From Micromonospora sp. 15K316 (GTDB lineage Bacteria > Actinomycetota > Actinomycetes > Mycobacteriales > Micromonosporaceae), in the NCBI RefSeq assembly GCF_004348525.1, contig NZ_SMKG01000013.1:1-64000 (forward strand): a stretch of DNA of 64,000 bases, in the 5' to 3' direction. The position numbers and the translations under genes are program-made. Below the pieces are notes generated by a model, which saw only the letters and a program-made list of their open reading frames with translations, was not told where the DNA came from and did no database searches. This document shows positions 24,701-33,700 of the stretch, one piece after another; the first letter of the stretch is position 1; each line of letters opens with the position of its first letter.

Positions 24701-25315
24701 CAGCGACGCGACGCCGAGGCTGCGCACCCCCGCGTCCGCGCCGCTGATCGCCGCCACCCCGTGCACGAACTCGACCACGTTCCGGTGGGTGGTGAGCACC
24801 CCCTTCGGACGTCCGGTCGAGCCCGAGGTGAAGAGCACGTACGCCGGGTCGCCGGGCCGCGCAGGGCAGGGCGCGAGAGGTGCGGGGCCGGGCAGCCCGA
24901 GCGCCTCGATTCCCGGCGCGCCGGCGAACTCGACCTCGGCGGCGTCGCCGATCACCACGGTCACGCCCGCGTCCGCCGCGATCTCCCGCAGCCGGCGGCG
25001 CGGGCCACCCGGTTCCAGCGGCACGTAACACGCCCCCGCCAGCAGCACGCCGAGCACCGTGGCGACCAGCTCCGGCCGGCGCTGCCCGCAGATCCCGACC
25101 CGGCTCTGCCGGCCGGCTCCGCGTGCCCGCAGCGCCGCCGCGACCCCGGCGGCCCGCTCCAGCAGCTCCCGGTAACTGAGCCGGTCGTTCCACTGGCGCA
25201 CCGCCACCGCGTCTGGGGTACGGGCGGCCTGCGCGACGACCAGCTCGGCCAGCGTCGCGTCCGGCCAGGGCATCGGCTCCCCCTGCACCGCGCTGATGGA
25301 CAGGATGTCGGTCAC
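21800..25315 (-). CDS. NRPS A-T-C-T (second carrier domain without its own A domain)
   Basis: An 1171-residue NRPS. A domain first: [11 protein letters not shown] (~162), GFDAVTMDLF, NGYGPTETT (~297), YRTGDLVR. Specificity residues read D-A-M-F-F-G-G-V-L-K, which I cannot assign; the pattern suggests a hydrophobic residue. First carrier at GGNSIAAM (~549). C domain with catalytic HHAVFDGW (~733). Second carrier at GGHSLALA (~1096), near the end, with no A domain before it. A leading A-T without C resembles a loading module. The GTG at 25315 overlaps the upstream stop by 4 nt and has GGGGAGAG 5 nt before it; the frame extends further upstream but is non-coding there. How the last carrier is charged is an open question. 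Confidence 0.93.
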   Translation of the reverse strand: MTDILSISAVQGEPMPWPDATLAELVVAQAARTPDAVAVRQWNDRLSYRELLERAAGVAAALRARGAGRQSRVGICGQRRPELVATVLGVLLAGACYVPLEPGGPRRRLREIAADAGVTVVIGDAAEVEFAGAPGIEALGLPGPAPLAPCPARPGDPAYVLFTSGSTGRPKGVLTTHRNVVEFVHGVAAISGADAGVRSLGVASLGFDAVTMDLFVPLLLGGSVQLIGADDRADPVRLARFIAAHQVNWGFITPTVLSMLDPAELPDWKVVFCGGEAVPAELAARWAPGRTFLNGYGPTETTVLAVSGPLTADVTDPVPIGRPLPNHRAYVVDPDLRPVPPGETGELLIGGPGLADGYLNRPGLTAERFVPDPFSSEPGARLYRTGDLVRQAADGRIVYFGRADRQVKIRGQRIELGEVETVLAELPGVDRVVVEAVPGPGGTELVAFVTPMDGPDDERLRSHAGSRLTAAMLPARVLRLADLPVSATSGKVDRAALRALATAGRADDPARSAVDPDEPLDAAVRRIWSRLLGAAPTEETDFLAAGGNSIAAMRLVAALRAELGRHVDTRDVLAGRTFAGLLERVAAAAATDGDGLTTGNPPTLSAPQRRLWFVDQLAPSSAPYNIAVAHRLHGPLDVTALGAALRAVAERHDVLRWRIPQTGGVPYAVRAEPTDVPVPVVDLTGGADQERELAGMLAAGAGHAFDLATGPPWQVTVYRLGPAEHVLAITLHHAVFDGWSEAVLYDDLEAAYAQAVAGRTPRLPALSAGYADYAVWRAERDRRRGETDLAWWTAHLEGAPTVLDLPRDRPRPAVQTYVGAEAAVRLPEATDRAVRTLAERLGTTVAAVLLAGFGELLARLTGGDDHVLGAIVADRRLAAFDDVVGFFIDTVPVRVRTGGASFAELVERCAAELHEVTAHPGAPLERIVEALGVGRDTARAPLVQVLFNVLNFAPPRLALTGLVGEPAPVPKPGSPFDLTVYVVERAGRVGVEVVHNPDLFDGERIEALLADLAVLLGVLAANPDAPAREVAAELPRPTVRVAQLGAMTVAATEPPRVVPPTGPDGLTETEELVAGIWREVLERDRVSVTDNFFDIGGHSLALAEVHARLTAATGRSIKMLDLFRHPTIRALAAGLDGAADRPELARAALRAAARRSRTRRNPPRRPGGTTH

Positions 25316-27621
25316 CCGTTCTCTCCCCGGTAGCTCATCGGATCGGTGATCTGCAGACGCAGCTCGCTCACGTGGCCCCGCCCGCGCGCATCGCGCACCC
25401 AGGCGTCGGCCGGCTCCGGGAGCAGCTCGCTCACCACCACGGACACGTCCGGTCCGCTCTTCGCCGCGGCGTCGACCATGGCGCAGAGCGACTGGGCGTG
25501 CAGCGGGGCGGTCAGGTCGGCGTAGCACGGCTTGACCTCGGTGCCGACCTTGACGAAGACCCGCTCGGGCAGGCCGTGCCGCTGCCGCCAGCGCCGGACC
25601 GCGAGGAACCGCTCGGCGTCGCCGGCCACGCCGGCCAGGCCGCTCTCCCCGGCCGTGGTGCGCCAGGTGCGCCGCGCCACCACCAGCCGGTCGATGGTGA
25701 TCCGGGGCGTGTGCGGGGCGGGCGCGACGAGCTTGAAGCTGTCCAGCAGCAGCGCGCCGAGCAGGTGCCCGAAGATCTCCACCAGGGGCCAGCGCCCCCC
25801 GTCCGGCAGCACGGCGACCAGCTCGACCCCGTCGGGTTCGACCCGCACCTCGGTGGCGGCGACGAGCCGCTCGACGTCCGCACCACGCGCGGTGTCGATG
25901 CCGAGCTGCCGGTCGGCCGGTCCGACGGAGGCGTACGTGGTGCGTGTGGTGATCCGGGGGAAGCCCTCGGGGTAGAGCACCCGCGCCCGGGCCGGCCCGA
26001 GGTCGGTGTCGAACCCGGCGCGCAGCGCCGACGGGTCGGGATGGAACGGGGTGAAGACCGCGCTGTCGAACGGCGTGTACGCCGGGTGCAGCTCGCCGAG
26101 CACCAGCAGGAACTCACCGCGGTTGATCGCGGCCACGTCGGCGGCGCCGATCGTCACGTCGGGGCTGTGGATCCGGGCCGACGGCCAGCCGGGGCCGGAC
26201 GCCGCGAAGACCCGGGCCACCCGCTCGGCCAGATCCGCGCTGCGCAGCCGCAGCTCCGGCTCGCCGGGAGCCACCGAGTCGAGGTCGAACAGCTCCGCCC
26301 AGCGGGCGGTGAACTGGGTGCTGACCGCGGTGAGCGGGCCGTCCGGCGCGAGCAGCAGCCCCTGGGCCAGCGACCAGACGTCGGCCAGCCGCACCGGACC
26401 GTCGCCGCGCAGCTCGGCGTACAGCTCGTCCAGCAGCCGCCGCAGCGCCGCGCCGATCTCGGCGGTGAGCCAGCGTGCGGCCTGCAACACGATCGCCAGC
26501 GGCGCGGCGAGCGCGTCCAGGACCGCCGCGCCGACGGTGACCTCCAGGTCCCGGGCGGTCTCCTCGTAGACGACCGTGCGCCCCGCGTACATCTGCCCGC
26601 TCTGCCGAACGGCCGGTCGACCGGTGACGGCGGTGAACTCCGAGTTCAGCGCGGCGAGCGCGGCGCGGAGCCGGTCCGGGTCGCCGGCCGCGTCGGCGAC
26701 CGCGTCCCGGGCCGCGCAGAGCCGGTCGAAGCCGGCGGTCACCTCGGCCCGCACCGCCGGTTCCCCGATGGCGGCCAACCGGTCGCGCAGCACCTGCTCG
26801 GCGCGCGGGCTGATCGGCAGCCCGGCGTCCCAGGTCAGCAGGGACCGCTCCACCAGCCGCTCCAGCAGCAGGAACCCGTCGGCCGCCGAGCGCAGCGGGA
26901 GCTCGGCGTCGTGGCGGGCCCGGTCGACCACCGCGGTGGCCGGAGTCCGCCCGTCGCAGTACGCCAGCAGCCGCGCCTCCGCGGCGTTGAGCTGCACCGG
27001 CGGGTGCAGCGGCCGGCGCAGCTGCCGCCCCGAAACGCTCAGGTGCGGGGGGAGCGCCGGCGCCCACCACCGCCGCACCGCCAGGTCCTCGGCGAGCCGG
27101 TCGGCGTACGCGATCAGCGCCCACGCCTCGAAGTGGACCGCCCGGCGGGACACCAGCCCCGGCCCGGGCCGCAGCCGGGTGGCCGGCTCGTCGGGGTCGA
27201 CGTGTCCCCAGCAGACCGGGCCGAAGAAGCCGATGGTCTCCGCCTTGCCGCAGTAGCGCTGCCAGTACCGCAGCAGGCTGGACTCGCGCTCGCGCCGTCG
27301 CCAGTTGCGGGCGGCCGGGTCGGTGCGCAGCAGCCCGTCCAGCGCGACCAGCATGTCCGGGTTCTGCCAGGTGACCGCCTCCCGCAGTTGCGGGTCCGCG
27401 GCGATCGCGTCGGCCTGCGTGGACGAGTCGAGCTGGGCCTTCTGGAACTCCTTGTCGAACAGCTCGCGGCTGCCCCGGCCGGCCAGCAGTCCGTCGGCGG
27501 CGGCGGCCGCCTCCGGCGCGGCGAAGGCGGCGAGCCCCGCGGCCGGGAAACCGGCGGTACGCAGCACGACGTCGCGCCACACCCACCAGCCGGTGTCGCC
27601 GAGCGGGACGCGGTGGCTCAC
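25312..27621 (-). CDS. LanB-like protein (lantibiotic dehydratase N-terminal domain), stand-alone
   Basis: A 769-residue protein of the lantibiotic dehydratase N-domain family, the part of LanB enzymes that transfers glutamate from Glu-tRNA to Ser/Thr. Family landmarks include HRVPLGDTGWWVWRDVVLR at the start, RYWQRYCGKAETIGFFGP (~122-139, the equivalent of the canonical RxTPFG region), GQMYAGRTVVYEETARDL (~345), ARIHSPDV, VLGELHPAY, TPRITIDRLVVARRTWR and a closing VSVVVSELLP. It ends there: the elimination domain (SpaB_C) of full LanBs is absent, as in small LanBs and peptide aminoacyl-tRNA ligases (PEARLs). No lanthipeptide precursor is nearby. It is a close paralogue of the LanB half of the upstream protein. 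Function is inferred to be tRNA-dependent acylation of a carrier-bound substrate. Confidence 0.88.
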   Translation of the reverse strand: MSHRVPLGDTGWWVWRDVVLRTAGFPAAGLAAFAAPEAAAAADGLLAGRGSRELFDKEFQKAQLDSSTQADAIAADPQLREAVTWQNPDMLVALDGLLRTDPAARNWRRRERESSLLRYWQRYCGKAETIGFFGPVCWGHVDPDEPATRLRPGPGLVSRRAVHFEAWALIAYADRLAEDLAVRRWWAPALPPHLSVSGRQLRRPLHPPVQLNAAEARLLAYCDGRTPATAVVDRARHDAELPLRSAADGFLLLERLVERSLLTWDAGLPISPRAEQVLRDRLAAIGEPAVRAEVTAGFDRLCAARDAVADAAGDPDRLRAALAALNSEFTAVTGRPAVRQSGQMYAGRTVVYEETARDLEVTVGAAVLDALAAPLAIVLQAARWLTAEIGAALRRLLDELYAELRGDGPVRLADVWSLAQGLLLAPDGPLTAVSTQFTARWAELFDLDSVAPGEPELRLRSADLAERVARVFAASGPGWPSARIHSPDVTIGAADVAAINRGEFLLVLGELHPAYTPFDSAVFTPFHPDPSALRAGFDTDLGPARARVLYPEGFPRITTRTTYASVGPADRQLGIDTARGADVERLVAATEVRVEPDGVELVAVLPDGGRWPLVEIFGHLLGALLLDSFKLVAPAPHTPRITIDRLVVARRTWRTTAGESGLAGVAGDAERFLAVRRWRQRHGLPERVFVKVGTEVKPCYADLTAPLHAQSLCAMVDAAAKSGPDVSVVVSELLPEPADAWVRDARGRGHVSELRLQITDPMSYRGENG

Positions 27622-30600
27622 CGGGCCACCTCCATGGCGTCGTCCACGATGTGCAGCCGCAGCTCGCTGAAGTAGCGCCGGCCGTGCGTGTCGGGCACCC
27701 AGGCGTCGTCCGGTGTCGGCAGCATCTCGCTGACCACCAGGGACACGTCGTCGCCGCCGTCGCCGCGGGCGGCCCGCACCATCGCGCAGAACATGGTGGC
27801 GAACGCCGGGCTGCTCAGGTCCACGAAGCAGGGCTTGGTCTCGGTGCCGAGCTTGACGTACACCTGCTCGGGCAGGTCGAGCCGCCGTCGCCAGGCACGG
27901 ACGGCCAGGAAGCGGTCCCGCTCGCCGGTGACCGTGCCCAGCCCGCTCTCGCCGACAGTGGTCCGCCAGGTCTGCCGGGCCACCACGAGCCGGTCCAGCG
28001 TGATCCGTGGCGTGTACGGCGCGGCGGCCACCAGCTTGAACCCGTCGACGGCGTGCGCGGCGAGCAGACCCGCGAAGATCTCGGTCAGCGGCCAGCGCGC
28101 GCCGTCCGGCGCGGTCGCGACCAGCCGGCCCGCCTCCTCGGCGACGGTCACCGCCACCGTCGGCAGCACCCGCTCCGGCTCGGCGCCGGGCGCCGGCAGG
28201 AAGGCCAACTGCCGGTCGGTCGGGCCGGTCAGCGCCTCGGCGACCCGGCTGGTGCGCCGGGGCCAGTCGGTGGGGAAGAGCAGCCTGATCCGCCGCTCGC
28301 CCAGGTCCTCGGCGAGCGCCGCGCGCAGCCGCTCCACGTCCGGGTGCGCCGGGGTGAAGACCTCGCAGTCGAACGACGGCCAGGCGGCGTGCAGCTCACC
28401 GAGGACCACGGTGAAGTCGCCACGGCCGAGCGCCTCCGCGTCGGCCGCGCAGATCTGCAGGTCGGGGCTGTGCAACCGGGCGTTGCTCCACTCCGGCCAG
28501 ACGGTCGGGAAGGCCTCGGCGACCCGCGCGGCCAGCTCCGCCACGCGCAATCGGACCTCTGTCGTCCCCGGCGGAAGCGCGTCCAGCCCGAAGAGTCCCG
28601 CCCACCGGCCGGCGAACTCGGTGGCCACCGTGTCGACCGGGCGCTCCCCCTCACCCCAGAACAGCCCCTGGGCGAGGAACCACAGGTCGGAGAGGGCCAC
28701 GGGCGCGTCCCCGGCCTCGGCGCGCAACTCCTCGTAGAGCTCGCGGAACACCGCTCCGTACGCCTCCTCGAGGGCGCCGGCGAGCCAGCGCGCGGCCTGG
28801 AGCAGCACGCCGAGCGGCCCGGAGATCACCTCCAGCAGCGGCCCGCCGAACACGACGTCGAGCTCGCGGCTGGTGTCCTCGTAGCAGAGCGTCCGCCCGG
28901 CGTACATCTGGCCGTCGCGCCGGCGCGGTGGCAGGCCGGTGAGCACGGTGAACGTCTCGTCGAGCGCGTCCAGCGCGACCCGCAGCCGGTCCGGGTCGCC
29001 GGCGGCCGCGGCGACCTCGTCCCGGGCCGCGCGGAGCTGGTCGAAGCCGTCCCGGGCGGCCTCCCGGGCCGCCACGTCGCCGATGCCGTCGATCCGCTCC
29101 CGGAGCACGCCCTCGGCGGCGGGGCTGACCGGCAGCCCCGCGTCCCAGCTGACCAGTTCCCGCTCCACGAGGCGGTCCAGCAGGGCGTAGCCGTCCTCGG
29201 GGCGGCGCAGCCCGAGCGCCGGGTCGGCGACCAGGTCCCGCGCCGGGCGGTGGCCGTCGGCGGCGGCGAGCAGCGCCGCCTCGACCGGGGTGACCGGCAC
29301 CGGCGGGCGGCCGGGCCGCTGCACCGCGCGGTCGACGAGGCGCAGGTGCGCGGCGAGGCGCGGGGGCCACCAGGCCCGTACGGCGAGGTCCTGGCCGATC
29401 CGGTCGGCGTACGCGGCCAGTGTCCACGCCTCGAAGAGCACCCAGCGGCGGCGGGTGAGCGTCGGGCCGGGACGGACCTCGGCGGTCACCGGCCGGGCCG
29501 GGTCCAGGGTGGCCCAGCAGCTCGGGCCGAAGAAGCCGACTGTCTCGTTCTTGCCGCAGTAGCGCTGCCAGTACTTGAGCAGGGCACGTTCCCGGTCCCG
29601 CCGGCGTACGTTGCGGGGCGCGTCCGGTGCGGCCCGGTGCAGCCCGTCGAGGGCGGGGAGCATGTTGCGGTTCTGCCAGGTGACCGCCTCGCGGAACAGC
29701 GGGTCGCCGGCCAGCTCGGTGATCCGTCGGGCCCCGGCCGCCACGGCCTCGGCGAACTCCTTGTCGAACTGCTCGCCGCCGGTCCCGGTGGCGAGCAGTT
29801 CGTCGGCGGCGGCCGCGGCCTGCGGGGCGGAGAGCATGGTGAGCCCGTCGGCCGGGAAGCCGGTGCTGCGCAGGATGGCGTCCCGCCAGACCGACCAGCC
29901 GGTGTCGCCCAGCGGCACCCGGTGCCCGCCGGTCGCCGGGGCCGCACCGCCGGAGGCGGTGGTTCCGCTCGGCCCGCCGGTGGGCCGGTCCCGCGTGGCC
30001 TGATCGGTGGCCCCGGCCGGCTCGGCGGCGAGCGCCGCGTCCAGGTCGGCGCGGATCGCGGCGAACAGCTCCTCGGCCGCGTCGTGCAGGAAGAAGTGCC
30101 CGCCGGCGATCTCGTGCAGCGTGAAGCCGGCGGCGCTGTGCCGGGCCCAGGCCGTGCTCTGCTCACGGGTCACCGCCCGGTCATGCCGGCCGGTGAAGGC
30201 CACGATGGGCACCGGCAGCGGCTCGCCCGGCACGTACCGGTAGCCGTCGACCCGGCCGAAGTCGGCGCGCAGCAGCGGCAGCAGCAGCTCCACCAGCTCG
30301 GGGTGCTCGAGGACCTCGGCGGGGAGGCCGCCGCCGTCGCCGAGGCGGCGCAGCAGCTCGTCGTCGTCCACCGTGGAGAGCCCGTCGAAGAGGCTGGGCG
30401 CCGTCACGTGCGGGGCGCGGGCACCGCCGACGTAGAGCCGCAGCGGCAGCGGGCGTCCCCCGCGGCGCAGCTCCCGGACCACCTCGAAACCGAGCCGGCC
30501 CCCCATCGAGTGGCCGTACAGGGCGTAGGGGCCGGTGGCCCGCTCGGCGACGGCCCGCGCGACGTCCGCCACCTGGAACCGGGGATCCTCGGTGATCCGG

Positions 30601-30758
30601 TTCTCCCGGCCCGGCAGCTGCACCGGCAGCACCTCCACGCCAGGGCCGAGACCGGCCGACCAGTGCCGGAACGCGCTGGCCCCGGCACCGGCGTAGGGCA
30701 GGCAGAAGAGCTGCACCGGGGCCACGCGACGGCCACCGGCGGAGACGAACCAGTTCAC
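27618..30758 (-). CDS. type II thioesterase fused to a LanB-like protein
   Basis: A 1046-residue fusion. Residues ~1-255 are a type II (editing) thioesterase: FCLPYAGAGAS at the oxyanion-loop region, the nucleophile elbow GHSMGG (~84) and His in GGHFFLHD (~221). After a Gly/Pro/Thr-rich linker (~255-280) comes a full LanB N-domain-like region beginning HRVPLGDTGWSVWRD, with RYWQRYCGKNETVGFFGP (~395), GQMYAGRTLCYEDTSREL and TPRITLDRLVVARQTWR, ending with VSLVVSEMLP. There is no elimination domain. The GTG at 30758 overlaps the upstream stop by 4 nt and has GAGAGG about 8 nt before it. The thioesterase could clear mischarged carriers or free the LanB product. Fusion of these two domains is unusual. 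Confidence 0.87.
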   Translation of the reverse strand: MNWFVSAGGRRVAPVQLFCLPYAGAGASAFRHWSAGLGPGVEVLPVQLPGRENRITEDPRFQVADVARAVAERATGPYALYGHSMGGRLGFEVVRELRRGGRPLPLRLYVGGARAPHVTAPSLFDGLSTVDDDELLRRLGDGGGLPAEVLEHPELVELLLPLLRADFGRVDGYRYVPGEPLPVPIVAFTGRHDRAVTREQSTAWARHSAAGFTLHEIAGGHFFLHDAAEELFAAIRADLDAALAAEPAGATDQATRDRPTGGPSGTTASGGAAPATGGHRVPLGDTGWSVWRDAILRSTGFPADGLTMLSAPQAAAAADELLATGTGGEQFDKEFAEAVAAGARRITELAGDPLFREAVTWQNRNMLPALDGLHRAAPDAPRNVRRRDRERALLKYWQRYCGKNETVGFFGPSCWATLDPARPVTAEVRPGPTLTRRRWVLFEAWTLAAYADRIGQDLAVRAWWPPRLAAHLRLVDRAVQRPGRPPVPVTPVEAALLAAADGHRPARDLVADPALGLRRPEDGYALLDRLVERELVSWDAGLPVSPAAEGVLRERIDGIGDVAAREAARDGFDQLRAARDEVAAAAGDPDRLRVALDALDETFTVLTGLPPRRRDGQMYAGRTLCYEDTSRELDVVFGGPLLEVISGPLGVLLQAARWLAGALEEAYGAVFRELYEELRAEAGDAPVALSDLWFLAQGLFWGEGERPVDTVATEFAGRWAGLFGLDALPPGTTEVRLRVAELAARVAEAFPTVWPEWSNARLHSPDLQICAADAEALGRGDFTVVLGELHAAWPSFDCEVFTPAHPDVERLRAALAEDLGERRIRLLFPTDWPRRTSRVAEALTGPTDRQLAFLPAPGAEPERVLPTVAVTVAEEAGRLVATAPDGARWPLTEIFAGLLAAHAVDGFKLVAAAPYTPRITLDRLVVARQTWRTTVGESGLGTVTGERDRFLAVRAWRRRLDLPEQVYVKLGTETKPCFVDLSSPAFATMFCAMVRAARGDGGDDVSLVVSEMLPTPDDAWVPDTHGRRYFSELRLHIVDDAMEVAR

Positions 30759-33700
30759 CGCATGCCTCTCTGAGGGGGATCGATCCAGTACCGCTGCCGC
30801 TGGAAGGGGTAGGTCGGCAGGCCGGTACGGCGTACCGCGCCCTCGGGGTGCAGCGCCGCCCACTCCACGTCCTGCCCCGCCACCCAGGCGGTGGCGAGTT
30901 CACGCAGCTCGCCGGGCTCGCCCGCGACCCGGGCGCCGCTCTCCAGCAGGTCGTCGAGGGCGGCGACCGCGCCCGCCAGGTCGGTGACCACCACCGCCGC
31001 CCGGCACGCGAAGACCCGCCGGCCGAGCGCCAGCGTGGCGGCGACCTCGGCCAGCGCCGGCGCGACGCCGGAGAGGTGCCCCCGCAGCCGGGTCAGCGCG
31101 TCCCGCAGCGCGGCCGGCGTACGCGCGGAGACCGGCAGCAGGTACGCCCCGGGGGACGGCGGCCCGTCGACCGGTTCGACCGGGGGCGGCTGCTCGACCA
31201 CGACGTGCGCGTTGGTGCCGCCCAACCCGAACGAGCTGACCCCGGCGACCCGGCGCGGCGCCTCCGGCCAGTCCCGCACCTTGGTCGGTACGTAGAACGG
31301 GCCGGCGGCCAGGTCGATCTCCGGGTGCGGGCGCGTGTAGTGCAGGTTCGGCGGGATGGTTCCGTGCTGGACGGCGAGCACCGCCTTGATCAGGCCGGCG
31401 ATCCCGGCGCCGGCGTCCAGGTGCCCGATGTTGGTCTTCACCGAACCGAGCGCGCAGCTCTCGGCGGGGCTGCCCGCGTAGACCTCGTGCAGCGCGGCGA
31501 CCTCGATGGCGTCGCCGAGCGGGGTGCCGCTGCCGTGCGCCTCGATGAACCGGACCTCGCCGGGGGCCACCTCGGCGGCGGCGAGCGCGTTCGCCACCGC
31601 GGCGGTCTGCCCGGCCGGGCCCGGTACCGCGTAGCCGGCCCGGTCCGGGCCGTCGTTGGTGACCGCCCAGCCGGGCAGGATCGCGTAGATCCGGTCGCCG
31701 TCGGCCTGGGCGTCGGCGAGCCGGCGCAGCGCGACCACTCCGACTCCGGAGCCGAACCCGGAGCCGTTGGCGGCCTCGTCGAAGGCGCGGCACCGCCCGT
31801 CGGGTGAGGCGAGCCCGCCGGCCGTGTGCCGGTAGCGGGGCCCGGTGACGTTGACCCCGCCGGCGAGCGCGATGTCGCACTGGTAGTCGGCGAGGCTCTG
31901 CGCGGCGAGGCAGACCGCGACCAGGGAGCTGGAGCAGGCGCTCTGCACGGCCACCGCCGGCCCGGTCAGCCCCAGCCGGTAGGCCACCTGCCCGGGCAGG
32001 TGGTCGGTGAACTGCCGGCCGAGCAGCCGGGCCTCCCAGTCGTCCGGGTCCACGTCGCCGACCACGGCCGGGTTGTCCATCAGGTGGAACAGGAAGTAAC
32101 GGTTGGCGGAGGTGGCCGAGAAGACGCCGACCAGGCCGGGGAAGCGGCTCGTGTCGTGCCCGGCGTCCTCCAGCGCCTCCCACGCGGTCTCCAGGAAGAG
32201 CCGGTGCTGCGGGTCGGTCCGGGCCGCCTCCTGCGCGCCGAAGGAGAAGAACTCCGCGTCGAAGTCGGCGACGCCGTCGAGCCGGCCGGCGGCCCGTACG
32301 TGGCGGGGGTCGGCGCGCAGCGTCGGCCCGATGCCGAGCGCGACCAGTTCCGCGTCGGTGTGATCGTGGATCGAGTCCACCCCGGCGCAGAGGTTCCACC
32401 AGAAGGTGGCCACGTCGGGCGCGCCGGGGAAGCGGCCGGCGAGGCCCACCACGGCGATCTCGTCGCCGGTGTACTCGCGGGCGGCCACCGGCGGCGCGGG
32501 TGGGGTGGCCAGCGCGGGGGCCGGTGCCCGGTCGGCGGGCGGATCGTCGAGCAGCCGGGCCTGCGCGGCGACGGTGGGGTGCTCGAAGAGACGCAGCATG
32601 GGCAGCCGCACCCCGAACCGTTCGGCGATGCGCTGCTGCACCTGGCCGAGGAGCAGGGACTGGCCGCCGACGTCGAAGAAGCTGTCGGTGCGGCCGACGG
32701 CCTCGCGCCCGAGCACCACGCGCCAGATGTCGTGCACGGCCCGCTCGGTCGGCGTGGCCGGGCCGGCGCCGGGCGACACCGTGTGCTCCGGGTCCGGCAG
32801 CGCCCGCTCGTCGACCTTGCCGGTGACGGTGAGCGGGAACTCGTCGACCGGCACCACGGCCCGGGGCAGCGCGTACTCGGGCAGCTGGCGGGCGAGCGCG
32901 GCGCGCAGGGCGGCCGGGTCGAGCGGGCCGGCGACCGGCCGGACGTACGCCAGCAGCTCGCCGTCGCGGGCGACGGCCCGTACGCCCCCGACACCCGGTT
33001 CGGCGGCGAGCAGCGCCTCGATCTCGGTCAGCTCGATCCGGTGGCCGCGCACCTTGACCTGCCGGTCCAGCCGGCCGAGGCAGCGCAGCTCGCCGGTGGG
33101 CAGCCGCTCGCCGAGGTCTCCGGTTCGGTACGCCGCCACCCCGTCCGCGTCGGTGAAGAACCGGTCGCTGTCCCGGTCGAGGTATCCGGGGGCCAGGTGG
33201 GCGCCGCGTACCACGATCTCGCCGTCCTCGGCCAGCCGCAGCTGGTAGCCGGGGAGCGCGGTGCCGATCGGCAGCGGCCCGGTGGCGGCCGGGTCGGCCT
33301 CCGCCAGCGGCGTCGCGTACCGGGCGGCGAAGGTCATCTCGGTGGCGCCGTAGCCGTTGACCAGCAGGCATCCCGGGGCGAACCGCCCCCGCCCGCGGGA
33401 GGCGTCGCCGTGGGTGGCCTGTTCCCCGCCGAGCAGCACCACCCGCACCCGGTCGAGCCGCTCGACGCCGGGCGTGTCCAGCAGGAACCGGTAGACGGTG
33501 GGCGTCGAGTGGTAGACGGTCACGCCGTGTCGGGCGAGCTGCTCGACGGCGTGCGCCAGCCCGTGGCGGCGCAGGTCGACCGGGATGACCGCGGCGCCGG
33601 TGAGCAGCGCCGGGTAGAGGTCGGGGATGGCGGCGTCGAAGCTGAACGAGGCGAGCAGGCTGAGCCGGTCGGCGGGGCCGATGTGGAGGGTGTCGATCTG

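Noticed and set aside
25312-30758. Lanthipeptide biosynthetic cluster
   Set aside because: No precursor peptide, no LanC cyclase, no LanT or protease, and the LanB elimination domain is missing.
27651-30773. Long plus-strand frame opposite the thioesterase-LanB fusion
   Set aside because: Pure antisense shadow; repetitive Arg/Gly/Pro composition and no recognisable motif.
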